From the NCBI GenBank assembly GCA_052387675.1, contig JBQTIY010000018.1, positions 1-61,324 of the forward strand: DNA of 61,324 nucleotides, read 5' to 3'. The position numbers and the translations under genes were made by a program. The stretch comes from JBQTIY01 sp052387675 (lineage in GTDB: Bacteria > Planctomycetota > B15-G4). The notes under the pieces were generated by a model, which was given only the letters and a program-made list of their open reading frames with translations, did not search any database and had not been told where the DNA came from. Positions 18,439 to 26,989 of the stretch are shown here, piece after piece. Within the stretch, counting starts at the first letter, position 1. Every line of letters begins with the position of its first letter.

Positions 18439-20181
18439 TTGGTTGCCAGAGGATCCGCACCGAACGTGAGCCCAGCGGCGCCGAACGACGAAGAGGTCCA
18501 CGTACTCCAGGTGGACGGGGCGGCGCGGCGCTCACGCCTGCCGGCGATCCTCGGCGTGGGCCTGGTGCTCGTGCTGGCTGCCGTCGGCGCGTGGCTGGCG
18601 CTGGATCCCGCCTTGCTGGACGGACTGCTCGGTGGGCCGGCAGCCGCCGTGGCGCCGTCGCCCGCAGCGGACAACCTGCTCGGCGCGGCGTGGTCCTTCG
18701 AGACGACCGAGGCTAGCAGTGCGAGCAGTGCCTGGCGCGTGCCGGAGGAAGCGCCGGCCGGGTTCGAGTTCGTGGCGGGCGCGGCCGTGAGCGGCGAACT
18801 CGGCGCGCGGGCGCTCGGCGCCGGCCAGGCCGGTGCCGACGGCGGCCTGAGTTTCTGCCGGCTGCTGAGTGAGAAGGCCTTTCCGCTCGGCGCACATCGC
18901 GGCGCGGTCGAGCTCTCGGGGCAGAGTGCCGGCGAGGGTCTGCAGCTCTGGCTGCGCTTCGAAGCTCCACGGCGCCGGCCGATTGATCGCGTGCTGGCCT
19001 CCGGACAGGGCGCGCTCTCCGGTCGCACGCTGGTGCCGCCCGGTTACACCACGGTGCGTGCCGGGATCTCGGCGCTGGGTCCGGCGAGCGTGGACGATCT
19101 GCAACTGCGCTTTGTCGAGGCGACAGGCGAAACCGAGCAACTGCAGCGCCGCGGACTCTTCGACGTTCTGGCGGCCGAGCCCGACCTGCTCATCTTTCGC
19201 GGCGACGAACTCGCGCTCCAAGTGCATGGCCTCACGGCGCGGCTCAACTCGGGCGCGCTGCTGCCGCCCGGTGTCGGCTGGCTGCCGAACACAAGGCAGA
19301 TGCAACTTGCCGACGGCACGCTCTGCGCCCGCACGGCGCAGATCAGCAGCGACAGCCGGCTGCTCAGTCTCGATGAGACGCTGACCGGCCTGCCTGAGGG
19401 CGCCCAGCTCGTGCAGAGTTTTGTGGTCTGCGGCGCCCTGGCTGCCGAGCCGGTGGGCGTGGTCTCGGCGCGCGGCCTGCAAAGTTTCACTGGCGACTTC
19501 CGGCTCGACGGTGTGCGCGGCCTGGCCTTCGGCCGCACCCAGGACCGCCTCGCGCTGGACTGGGGCGAGGAAGCCCAGCTCAGCGGCACCTGGCTCTCCG
19601 AAGGCGTGGTCGTGTTGCGCGCCGAGCGGCCGGCGCAGGCCACGGCGGAGCGGCACCTCACGCTGCAGACCAGCTTCCAGGAGGAACGTGTGGCGGCCGC
19701 GCAGCACCGCGATGCCGCCGTGGAAGCCGAGCGGGCCGGCCGCCTCGGTCAAGCGCTGCTCGAAGCCGAACTGGTGGTCACGCGCTATCCGCACGATGAA
19801 GAGGTGACCGCCACGGCGCTGGCGCTGCGCGCGCGCGTGCAGTCCAGCCTGCGCGAGCGCTTTGAACAGATCGACGATGACCTCGACGACGCCCTCTTTC
19901 TGCAGTCGGCCGCGCGCTGCCGCGAAGTGCTGCGCGATTGCGAGGCGGCCGCAGCGGCCTATGCGGGCAGCGAGGCCGAGGCACTCTTCCGGGAGCGCGC
20001 CGAGGCGGTGGCGCGCGGCGCCGCAGCTCTGCTCGAAGCGGATCGACGCCGGCGTGCGGCCAGCCTCGAAGCCGTGCTCGTGTCCTTCCAGCGCGCGGGC
20101 GGCTACAGCACGGTCGTGGCTGAACTCGAGGATTATCTGAGCCGGCATCTGGCGCCGCCCGCGGCGGGGGGCCAGCCATGA
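18439..20181 (+). CDS. Single-pass membrane protein heading the pseudopilin operon
   Basis: The product is not recognised as a named family. From the TTG at 18439 it has 580 residues. An in-frame GTG at 18466 would give 571 and is equally plausible. It has a short cytoplasmic N-terminus, one hydrophobic helix (LPAILGVGLVLVLAAVGAWL, about residues 34-54) and a linker. Next is a beta-rich middle domain (about 80-400), then an alpha-helical, TPR-like or coiled-coil C-terminal third (from about 415) rich in Ala, Glu and Arg. Its stop overlaps the start of the PilM-like gene (ATGA), so it belongs to the same assembly. It could be a periplasmic scaffold of the pseudopilus machine. Confidence 0.7.
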   Translation: MVARGSAPNVSPAAPNDEEVHVLQVDGAARRSRLPAILGVGLVLVLAAVGAWLALDPALLDGLLGGPAAAVAPSPAADNLLGAAWSFETTEASSASSAWRVPEEAPAGFEFVAGAAVSGELGARALGAGQAGADGGLSFCRLLSEKAFPLGAHRGAVELSGQSAGEGLQLWLRFEAPRRRPIDRVLASGQGALSGRTLVPPGYTTVRAGISALGPASVDDLQLRFVEATGETEQLQRRGLFDVLAAEPDLLIFRGDELALQVHGLTARLNSGALLPPGVGWLPNTRQMQLADGTLCARTAQISSDSRLLSLDETLTGLPEGAQLVQSFVVCGALAAEPVGVVSARGLQSFTGDFRLDGVRGLAFGRTQDRLALDWGEEAQLSGTWLSEGVVVLRAERPAQATAERHLTLQTSFQEERVAAAQHRDAAVEAERAGRLGQALLEAELVVTRYPHDEEVTATALALRARVQSSLRERFEQIDDDLDDALFLQSAARCREVLRDCEAAAAAYAGSEAEALFRERAEAVARGAAALLEADRRRRAASLEAVLVSFQRAGGYSTVVAELEDYLSRHLAPPAAGGQP

Positions 20182-21800
20182 GCGCCCGCATCGTGGGCTT
20201 GGATATGGGCGCGACGAGCACGCGCCTCGTCGAGGCCCGGCTCGTGCGCGGAGCGCTCGAAATCCTGCGCGCGGCCACTGTCGACCACGACGAGCTGGCC
20301 GGTGAGGTCGCTGCCTCCAAGCTCAAGGGCCGGCAGGCCGTGGTGGGTGTGACGGGTCGCGACATGATCCTGCGCACCACCCAAGTGCCGACGGTGCCCG
20401 ACTGGCAGTTGCGCGATCTCATGCGTTTCGAGAGCGAGGAAGTCGCTGAGCAGTCCGGCGATGCGCTCTCCTCAGACTTTCACAAGCTCGAGGGCGCTGC
20501 GCGCCACGTTGATGACGACATGGTCCTGCTGGCGCTCGTGCGCGACAGCCTCATCGCCGAGCGCAGCGCTGTGCTGCAGTCGGCCGGTCTGCGCGTGGCC
20601 TGCTTCACGCCCAACGCGGTCGCACTGCACAACGCCGTGCTGGCCACCGACGGCGGCGCCGGCGTGGTCATGGTGGTCTTCCTGGGTGGACGCAACACCG
20701 ACATCGCGCTGCTCGAGGACGGCGAGCTGCTCTTCGCGCGCAATCTGGCGGGCGGCGGCGACCTCTTCACTGAGGCGCTCGCGGCGAGTTTTCGGCTCGA
20801 GGCGGACAAGGCTGAACAGGTCAAGCGCAAGCTGGCGGCCTTCCCTTCGGCCGGCGAGACACCGACCGGTCAGCGCGCCGCTGTCGCACGGGCTCTGCAA
20901 GGCCCTCTGCGCCAGTTGGCCTCCATGCTGCAGTCTTCGCTCGTGCTGTGCCGCAGCCAACTCAAGGCGGCCGATCTGAATCTCGAGCGCGTGCTGCTCT
21001 GCGGTCCGGGCGCCACGATTCCGGGCCTGGATGAGGCGCTCACGCGCACGCTCGGTGTGCCGGTGGCGAACTTCGATGTGACCGAAGGTGCGCTGGCGCC
21101 GAGGGCCGAAGTGCCCGAGGGCCGGGGCGGCGACTACGCCGTGGCGGCCGGGCTTGCACTCATGGCCCTGCAAAAGGAGGCGTGGCGCATCGAGATCCTG
21201 GCCGAGGCGGCGCGCGCTCGCCAGCGCTTCCAGCAGCAAACCCTTTGGATGGTGCTGGCCGGTGTGCTCGTCGTCGCGCAGTTGAGCCTGGCCTTCGTCA
21301 CGGCCAAGGGCAGTCACGAAGAGGCGCTCACCGATCTGGCGCGGCTGCGGCGCGAAGTCGAGGCGCGGCAGTCCGATCTGCGCAGCTATGAACGCGCTGT
21401 GACCGAGGCCCGCGAAGCGGCTGCCAAGCTCAGCGCGCTGCAGGATCTGGCCGCGCCCGGCTCGGGCGTGCTGGCGGCCTTCGATCTGCTGGAGGCCAGC
21501 CTGCCGCCGGAACTGTGGCTGCGCACTTTGCGCAGTCAACGCGGCCTGGAGCCGGCCTTCGGGGAGGGCTCGCGCGCCTTCGTCATCGCGGAGGGCAGCG
21601 GCAAGGAGCAGTCGCGCGGTCTGACCGAGGTCGTGACCGATCTCACCTCCGTGCTGCGCGCCCAGCCGGGCGTGGCGGCCGTGCTGCCGCAGGTTTCACC
21701 CGACAGTCGCGGCGCCTTCCAGTTCAGCCTCAAGCTCAACACGAGCGTGGTGCCGCAGAGCACAGCCGCCGCCGAGCCTCCGCAGGAGGAGCCGCGCTGA
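20178..21800 (+). CDS. PilM-PilN fusion (GspL-like) assembly protein
   Basis: Residues 1-330 form an actin-like PilM/GspL cytoplasmic domain. It starts IVGLDMGATSTRLVEA, with LLCGPGATIPGLDEALT and a later GGDYAVAAGLAL. One transmembrane helix follows (about 353-373, LWMVLAGVLVVAQLSLAFVT), then a coiled coil (about 375-430) and a PilN-like periplasmic domain to residue 540. In type IV pili PilM and PilN are usually separate, while in type II secretion GspL joins the two roles. The protein would sit at the inner membrane and link the motor ATPase to the pseudopilus. It overlaps the upstream gene by four bases and the downstream gene by one (TGATG). Confidence 0.82.
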   Translation: MSARIVGLDMGATSTRLVEARLVRGALEILRAATVDHDELAGEVAASKLKGRQAVVGVTGRDMILRTTQVPTVPDWQLRDLMRFESEEVAEQSGDALSSDFHKLEGAARHVDDDMVLLALVRDSLIAERSAVLQSAGLRVACFTPNAVALHNAVLATDGGAGVVMVVFLGGRNTDIALLEDGELLFARNLAGGGDLFTEALAASFRLEADKAEQVKRKLAAFPSAGETPTGQRAAVARALQGPLRQLASMLQSSLVLCRSQLKAADLNLERVLLCGPGATIPGLDEALTRTLGVPVANFDVTEGALAPRAEVPEGRGGDYAVAAGLALMALQKEAWRIEILAEAARARQRFQQQTLWMVLAGVLVVAQLSLAFVTAKGSHEEALTDLARLRREVEARQSDLRSYERAVTEAREAAAKLSALQDLAAPGSGVLAAFDLLEASLPPELWLRTLRSQRGLEPAFGEGSRAFVIAEGSGKEQSRGLTEVVTDLTSVLRAQPGVAAVLPQVSPDSRGAFQFSLKLNTSVVPQSTAAAEPPQEEPR

Positions 21801-22567
21801 TGGACCGCGACCTGCGCCGCCTGCTGCTCTTCGTCGCCGGCGGCGCCGTGCTGCTCTTCACCGGGCGCGCGCTCATCGGCGCGCTGTACGACGCCGATGA
21901 CGCCATCCGGCAAGCCGCCGCCATGCGCGGCAAGTTGCGTTCGGGCGGCGAGGCCGGCAGCCGCCCCTCGCGCGAAGCGCTGCAGGCGGCCAGCGCACTG
22001 CGCGACGAACTCTTGGCCGAACTCGAGCGCCTCGCGCCGGCGGTGCAGTACGAGCAGCCGCCGGAGTTCAGCGTGCCGGCCGGGCAGAGCCCCGACCTGG
22101 CCTATCTCGAAATCGTGCGGCGCGAGCAGCAGGCGCTCGTGCGGCGCGCGGCCTTCGAGGGCCGCTCGGTGCCGGCCAATCTGGGCCTGCCCGACCTCAA
22201 TCCCACGGGCCTGGAAGACGTGCTGCGCACGCTGCGTTCGCTGCACATCGTGCATCGCGTCGTCGATGCGGCGCTGCAGTCCGGCATCGATGCCGTGGAC
22301 AGCATTCGTCCGCCCACCGCGGCGCGGCGCACGCGCGTGGAGTCGGGCTTTCTGCGCACGCATCGCGTGGAGTTCGAACTGCGCGGCACTCCGCGCGCCG
22401 TGCGCGACACGCTGGCGGCCATCGCCGGCGGCCAGCCCTATCTGGCGCTGGATGAAGTGCGCCTCGAGGCGCTCGACGACGAGGGCGCGCGTGTGAAGTG
22501 CCGCTTCTCGGCGGGCACGGTGCAGCTCGATCTCGAACAAGCCCTGCTCAGTGCGGGCGAGGGCTGA
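21800..22567 (+). CDS. PilO/GspM-like inner-membrane assembly protein
   Basis: The 255-residue protein has an N-terminal transmembrane helix (LLLFVAGGAVLLFTGRALIG, about 8-28), a short coiled coil and a C-terminal ferredoxin-like half. That size and layout match PilO/GspM, the partner of PilN/GspL. Assignment rests on position and architecture, as sequence conservation in the family is low. Its ATG overlaps the stop of the PilM-PilN fusion gene. The next gene begins three bases after its stop. Confidence 0.6.
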   Translation: MDRDLRRLLLFVAGGAVLLFTGRALIGALYDADDAIRQAAAMRGKLRSGGEAGSRPSREALQAASALRDELLAELERLAPAVQYEQPPEFSVPAGQSPDLAYLEIVRREQQALVRRAAFEGRSVPANLGLPDLNPTGLEDVLRTLRSLHIVHRVVDAALQSGIDAVDSIRPPTAARRTRVESGFLRTHRVEFELRGTPRAVRDTLAAIAGGQPYLALDEVRLEALDDEGARVKCRFSAGTVQLDLEQALLSAGEG

Positions 22568-22570
22568 GCG

Positions 22571-25237
22571 ATGCGCGGCCGGCAGCCTCTCGTCTTCCTC
22601 GCCGCACTGGTCGTGACGGCCGGGCTGAGCGCCTGGGATCTCAGCTCGCGCTACGAGGCGCAGCGCGCGCCGTCGGCGGTGGTGGCGCAGGCCGAGAGCT
22701 TGCCGGCGCCGCCGTCGGTCGTGCTGGGTGCGCTCGCGGACGCGCCGTCTTCGCAGCGCCAGGAGTCGGTCTTCGCGCCGCCGCGCGAACTGCTCCCGCT
22801 CGATCCCCTGGAATTGCCCACGCCGCCCTTGCCGCCGCTCTCCGTGCTGCGGCCGGCGGTGCAGCCCGCCTTGCAGGGCGTGCACGCGCATGTCTACCGT
22901 TTGCCCGCTGCGGAGTTGGGCGACCTCGGGCTGCTGGGCGCGGCCCTCGAGTCGGCCGAGCCTGTCGAGGAGGCCGAGCCGGTGGCGCCGGTGGCGGCGG
23001 CCAGCACCGCCGCGGCGGCCACCAATGGCAAGCAGCGCCACGACTGGATCGTGCGCAGCAATCGCACGCGGCTCACCGGCACGATCCTCAATGCCAATGC
23101 TCTGGCACTGGCCAGCCGGCCGGGTGAGGACCTGAAGTTCCAGCAGGTCTCGGAGAAGACCGGCGGGCCGCTCGGCTTGCCCTTTGTCGTGCCGCGCGCC
23201 GACGTCGTGGAGTTCGGCTTCGCCGAGACCTTCGAGAACACCTATCGCCTGCGCTCGGCGACGCTGGGTTCGGGCGCCGGTGCGGTAGCCAGCCGCCGGG
23301 CGCTGGCGCTGGAACTCCTGGAGCAGGCCGAGAGCGAGAGCCGCGCCCTGGAGTTTGCTGAGGAAGAAGCGCGGCGAGCCCATACGGGCGCTCCGACCGA
23401 TGCAGCGGCCTGCCGGCTGCTGGCGACGGTGCTGCGCCGCCGCCACGACATCGAGGGCGAACTGGCGCTCTATGCCGCGGCGCGCTCGGCCGGCCTCACC
23501 GACCCGGCACTCGTGGCGGCGCACGGCGAACTGCTGCGCCGGCTCGGACTGCGCGAGCGCGCTGAGGAATTGCTGAATGAAGCGCGCACACTCGGCCGGC
23601 AGACGGCGGAGGTCGCGCTGCTCGCCGGTCGCCTGCAGGCGCAGGCCGGGCGCTGGGAATCGGCGCTCATTGCACTGCAGGAGGCCGAGAGTCTGCCCTT
23701 CCTCGGTCCGCTCGAGATCCAGCAGAAGCAGGAACTGCTGCTCGAGATCGCCAGCGCTCTCATCGCGCTCGGCCGGCCCGACGCCGCGCTGCGCGAGACG
23801 CAGCGCGTGCTTGTCGATGAGCCCAGTCATGCGCAGGCCCTGGTCGTGCATGGCGCGGCGCAAGCTGCGCGCGGCGACCTGCCCGCTGCCTCAGCCTCCT
23901 TTGCGGCGGCGCTGGCCGCTGCGCCGGGCGACAGCCGCGCGCTCACCAATGCCGGACTCGTGAGCTGGCTGGCCGGCGACGGCGAGCGCGCCCTGCGCTT
24001 GCTGCGTCAGGCTCAGCAAGCGGATCCCTATCGTGCCGTTGCGCCGACGCTCGCGCTGGGCGTGCTCTTCGAGGATGCGGCGCAGCCCGAAGCGGCCCGC
24101 GAGGCCTACGCGCAGGCGCTGGTGCTGGAGCCGGGCCACGTGGAGGCGCTCTACCGGCTCGGCCGCAGTCAGCGTCTCGACGGCGATGCCGATGGGGCCG
24201 TCAGCACTCTGAGCGAGGCGCTGCGCCTGGGCGGCTCCTGGGTGCAGGTCCTGCTGGAACTCGGCCGCGCCTCGCTCGAACTCTGGCCCAAGGATCCGGC
24301 CATGCTGCGCGACTTCGCGCTGCGCTATCTGCGCGAAGCCGAGCGTCTCGAACCTGAGAACGGCGAAGTGCATTGGTCGCTGGGACTCACCGCTCTCATC
24401 GCCGGCGAGACGCTGGCCTGCCGCACGCCGCTGCTCGCTGCTGTGAAGTCCGGCCTAGCCGGCGCTCACGTGGGCCTGGGCGTGGCGCACTATCGCAGCG
24501 GCGATGCCAAGACAGCGCTGCAGCACTTCGACGAAGTGGCCAAGGCCTACGCCGGGCAGCCCAGCGATCCGCAGGCGGTCTACGCCGCCGAACAGGCCGC
24601 GCGCATTCGCGACAATCTCTCCAAGCGGCAATGGCTCGAACGCTTCGGGCGCAGCACGCTGCAGCGCGGCTGGACCGAACGCGTCTGGGAAGGCAGCCCG
24701 CAAGTCTTCCTCGATGGGGGCCGCCTGCGCATCGAAGGGCGCATGGAGCGCAGCCGCGAGGACGACCGGCCGGGCATCACGCGCCCCGTGGACGGCAAGG
24801 GCTTCTACGGCGTGCAGGCCGAAATCAGTCAGGGCGAGTTCGGCGAGGGGCGCGTGGGTCTGGCGCTCACGCTGTCTTCGCAGAAGGGCGCTCAAGGCCG
24901 GCTGCCCAAGGCGCGCCTGGAAATCTTCCTGGACGAAGTCGGACAACTGCGGCTCTCGGCGCTGGACAACTTCGACACGCAGCTCCTGGCTGCGGCGCCG
25001 GTGCCGGGCGCGCTTGTCGCGCGCGGCGAGGCCGCCCTCGTCGGCATCGAGCGCCTCGATGACAAGAGCGGGCGCTTCCAGTTCACGCTCGCGGGCCGGC
25101 CGCTCGGCGCGCCGGTGGAGATCCGGTCGCTGCGCGACCTGCGCAGTCCGCTCGACCTGGCACTCTTCGCCGACGCCGCGCCCGGCGCTACAGTGAGCGC
25201 CTCGATCGCGCTGGTGCGCATCGTGCAGGCCCCTTGA
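22571..25237 (+). CDS. TPR protein of the pseudopilin operon
   Basis: The 888-residue protein has an N-terminal hydrophobic segment (about 6-22) and a Pro/Ala-rich linker. A small beta domain near residues 155-225 resembles the DGT-x-L-x-G-x-I modules of the secreted protein at 33669. TPR-like helical repeats follow at about 230-690 (for example ALYRLGRSQRLDGDADGAVS). The C-terminal domain (about 695-888) looks like a concanavalin-type beta sandwich. The N-terminus could correspond to GspC/PilP, but no homology is visible. The gene lies between the PilO/GspM-like gene and the first pseudopilin, so a structural or substrate-docking role is likely. Confidence 0.7.
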   Translation: MRGRQPLVFLAALVVTAGLSAWDLSSRYEAQRAPSAVVAQAESLPAPPSVVLGALADAPSSQRQESVFAPPRELLPLDPLELPTPPLPPLSVLRPAVQPALQGVHAHVYRLPAAELGDLGLLGAALESAEPVEEAEPVAPVAAASTAAAATNGKQRHDWIVRSNRTRLTGTILNANALALASRPGEDLKFQQVSEKTGGPLGLPFVVPRADVVEFGFAETFENTYRLRSATLGSGAGAVASRRALALELLEQAESESRALEFAEEEARRAHTGAPTDAAACRLLATVLRRRHDIEGELALYAAARSAGLTDPALVAAHGELLRRLGLRERAEELLNEARTLGRQTAEVALLAGRLQAQAGRWESALIALQEAESLPFLGPLEIQQKQELLLEIASALIALGRPDAALRETQRVLVDEPSHAQALVVHGAAQAARGDLPAASASFAAALAAAPGDSRALTNAGLVSWLAGDGERALRLLRQAQQADPYRAVAPTLALGVLFEDAAQPEAAREAYAQALVLEPGHVEALYRLGRSQRLDGDADGAVSTLSEALRLGGSWVQVLLELGRASLELWPKDPAMLRDFALRYLREAERLEPENGEVHWSLGLTALIAGETLACRTPLLAAVKSGLAGAHVGLGVAHYRSGDAKTALQHFDEVAKAYAGQPSDPQAVYAAEQAARIRDNLSKRQWLERFGRSTLQRGWTERVWEGSPQVFLDGGRLRIEGRMERSREDDRPGITRPVDGKGFYGVQAEISQGEFGEGRVGLALTLSSQKGAQGRLPKARLEIFLDEVGQLRLSALDNFDTQLLAAAPVPGALVARGEAALVGIERLDDKSGRFQFTLAGRPLGAPVEIRSLRDLRSPLDLALFADAAPGATVSASIALVRIVQAP

Positions 25238-25239
25238 GG

Positions 25240-25941
25240 ATGCTTCCGACGATGCCGCACCCGGCGCCGAGTTCAGCCCCGCGCCGCAGCCCCGCCCCGC
25301 CCCGAAGGGCTGCGCTGGCCCGCAACGCGGCCGGCTTCACGCTCATCGAGATCCTGGTCGTCATCGCGATCATCGGCCTGCTCATCGGCCTGGTGGCCGT
25401 CAGCATCGGACGCCAGGGCGAAGCCGGGCGCGTCGCCGACTGCCGCTCGCGCATCGAACAGATTTCTCTGCTCGTGGAAAGCTGGCGCGACCGCCAGGGC
25501 GATTACCCGCCGAGCACGCTCACGGCGCTGGGCGTGCGCGACGCGAACGAGATCAACGTGGGTGTCGAGGCGCTCGTGGCCGCGCTCAAGTCGCCGAGCT
25601 ACGCCGGCCGCCGGCCCGAGGAACGCTGGCTGGCCAACGGCGACGAGGACACCAGCCAGCAGTTCAAGGGCTTCGACGGCAGCGACGCGCTCTTGGAACT
25701 CGTGGACCCCTGGGACAATCCCTTCGCCTACATGGTCTCCGGTGACTATGCGCGCGAGGGCCGGTATCGCGTGGGCTACGGAGCTGCGGCCGAGGAGAGC
25801 TCGGTGCGCGCCGCTGTGAATCCGCTGACCAAGGCCTACTTCCAGATCGAGAGCTTCCAACTCCGCTCGGCGGGGCCGGACGCTGTCTTCGGAACCGAGG
25901 ACGATCTTGCCAACTACGAGATCGACGCCGGCGGGCGCTGA
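25240..25941 (+). CDS. GspG-like major pseudopilin
   Basis: The protein has a class III prepilin signal, NAAG|FTLIEILVVIAIIGLLIG, cleaved after Gly with Glu at mature position 5. Residues after the helix match GspG: RVADCRSRIEQISLLVESW, then GDYPPSTLTALG and a DPWDNPFAYM segment typical of the GspG C-terminal domain. The end, GPDAVFGTEDDLANYE, is the GspG calcium-site signature (DG-x-GTEDDI type). The start is uncertain. ATG 25240 gives 233 residues, while TTG 25234 or ATG 25252 are also in frame. The leader is long and basic. It would form the body of the pseudopilus. Confidence 0.87.
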   Translation: MLPTMPHPAPSSAPRRSPAPPRRAALARNAAGFTLIEILVVIAIIGLLIGLVAVSIGRQGEAGRVADCRSRIEQISLLVESWRDRQGDYPPSTLTALGVRDANEINVGVEALVAALKSPSYAGRRPEERWLANGDEDTSQQFKGFDGSDALLELVDPWDNPFAYMVSGDYAREGRYRVGYGAAAEESSVRAAVNPLTKAYFQIESFQLRSAGPDAVFGTEDDLANYEIDAGGR

Positions 25942-25978
25942 GCGCGGCCAGCCAGGCAGCAAGCCGGGCAGCCGCGCT

Positions 25979-26989
25979 GTGCGCTGCGCCCGCTCGCGCG
26001 CAGGAGCCGGCTTCACGCTGCTCGAACTCTTGCTGGTCATGTCGATCCTGGCGGCGCTGCTGGGCATGGGCGCGGGCGTCTTCACCAACCTCTCCACGGC
26101 GGATCGCGTGGCGCTGGGCCAGGTCAAGGAGGCCTTTCGCTCGGCACGGCTCTACGCGCAGCGGGAGAGCACGCCGGCGAGCCTGCTCATCTTGCCGGCG
26201 GAGAGTCGCGTAGTGGGCGTGGGGCTGCGCACCATCGGCAACTGGCACTTCGAAGACGAAGCCGGCACTGGCTGGCCGGTGCCCGCGCGCTACGAAGCGG
26301 AGTCGCTCGTGCCGGCCGGCGTGCTGGGCGCGGGACTGCAGCTCGGCGCAGAGCAGACGCTGGACCTGCCCGGCCTGCCGCCTGCCGCCGAAGCCGACAC
26401 GGGCTTCGGCCTGGATCTCTTCGTGCGGCCCGAAGCGGATCCGCGGCCCATGACGCTCTTCGAGCGCGCCGGCGTCTGGTCGCTGCGGCTGAACGAAGAG
26501 GATGAAGTCTTGGTCACGCTGCGCCTGCTCAACGACCCAGCGCCGGAGGAATTCCGGCTCGTCGTGCCGGGGCGCAGGCTGCCCGCCGACCGCTTCACGC
26601 GCATCACGCTCAGCTTCGACGGCCGCACGCTGCATCTCGCGCTCAACGGGCAGCGCGCCGTGCCGGATACGGTCTTTGACCGGCCGCGCCGTTTGGTGAG
26701 TGCGGCCAAGGCGGTGCTGGGCACGGGCACCGGACTGCTGGCCCTGCGCGGCGGCCTCGATGAGCTGCGCCTGCTCGCACCGCTGACGTCCGCCGGGCAG
26801 GAGTTGCCTGCGGATGTGCGCCTCGAGGGCCCGGCCCGTCTCGTTCACCTCGATGCCTTTGGCCGGCTCGATCCAGCGCACCACAGCGAACCGGTGCGAG
26901 TGAGTTTCCTGACCGGCGATCCGCCGCAGCGCAATGTCGTGGAGTGCAGCATGCTCGGCGCCCTGCACTCCTGGCGCGAGTCGCCATGA
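25979..26989 (+). CDS. GspH-like pseudopilin with a LamG-like domain
   Basis: The prepilin signal is RSRAGAG|FTLLELLLVMSILAALLG. A GTG at 25979 gives a short basic leader and 336 residues. An in-frame TTG at 25907 would overlap the previous gene and give 360. After the pilin helix (TADRVALGQVKEAFRSARLYA) the globular part is unusual. Residues about 140-270 read as a LamG/concanavalin-like fold, including FGLDLFVRPEADPRPMTLF, RITLSFDGRTLHLALNGQ and a closing GGLDELRLL. Typical GspH is about 170-200 residues, so this is roughly twice as long. The stop overlaps the GspK-like start (ATGA). Confidence 0.75.
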   Translation: MRCARSRAGAGFTLLELLLVMSILAALLGMGAGVFTNLSTADRVALGQVKEAFRSARLYAQRESTPASLLILPAESRVVGVGLRTIGNWHFEDEAGTGWPVPARYEAESLVPAGVLGAGLQLGAEQTLDLPGLPPAAEADTGFGLDLFVRPEADPRPMTLFERAGVWSLRLNEEDEVLVTLRLLNDPAPEEFRLVVPGRRLPADRFTRITLSFDGRTLHLALNGQRAVPDTVFDRPRRLVSAAKAVLGTGTGLLALRGGLDELRLLAPLTSAGQELPADVRLEGPARLVHLDAFGRLDPAHHSEPVRVSFLTGDPPQRNVVECSMLGALHSWRESP

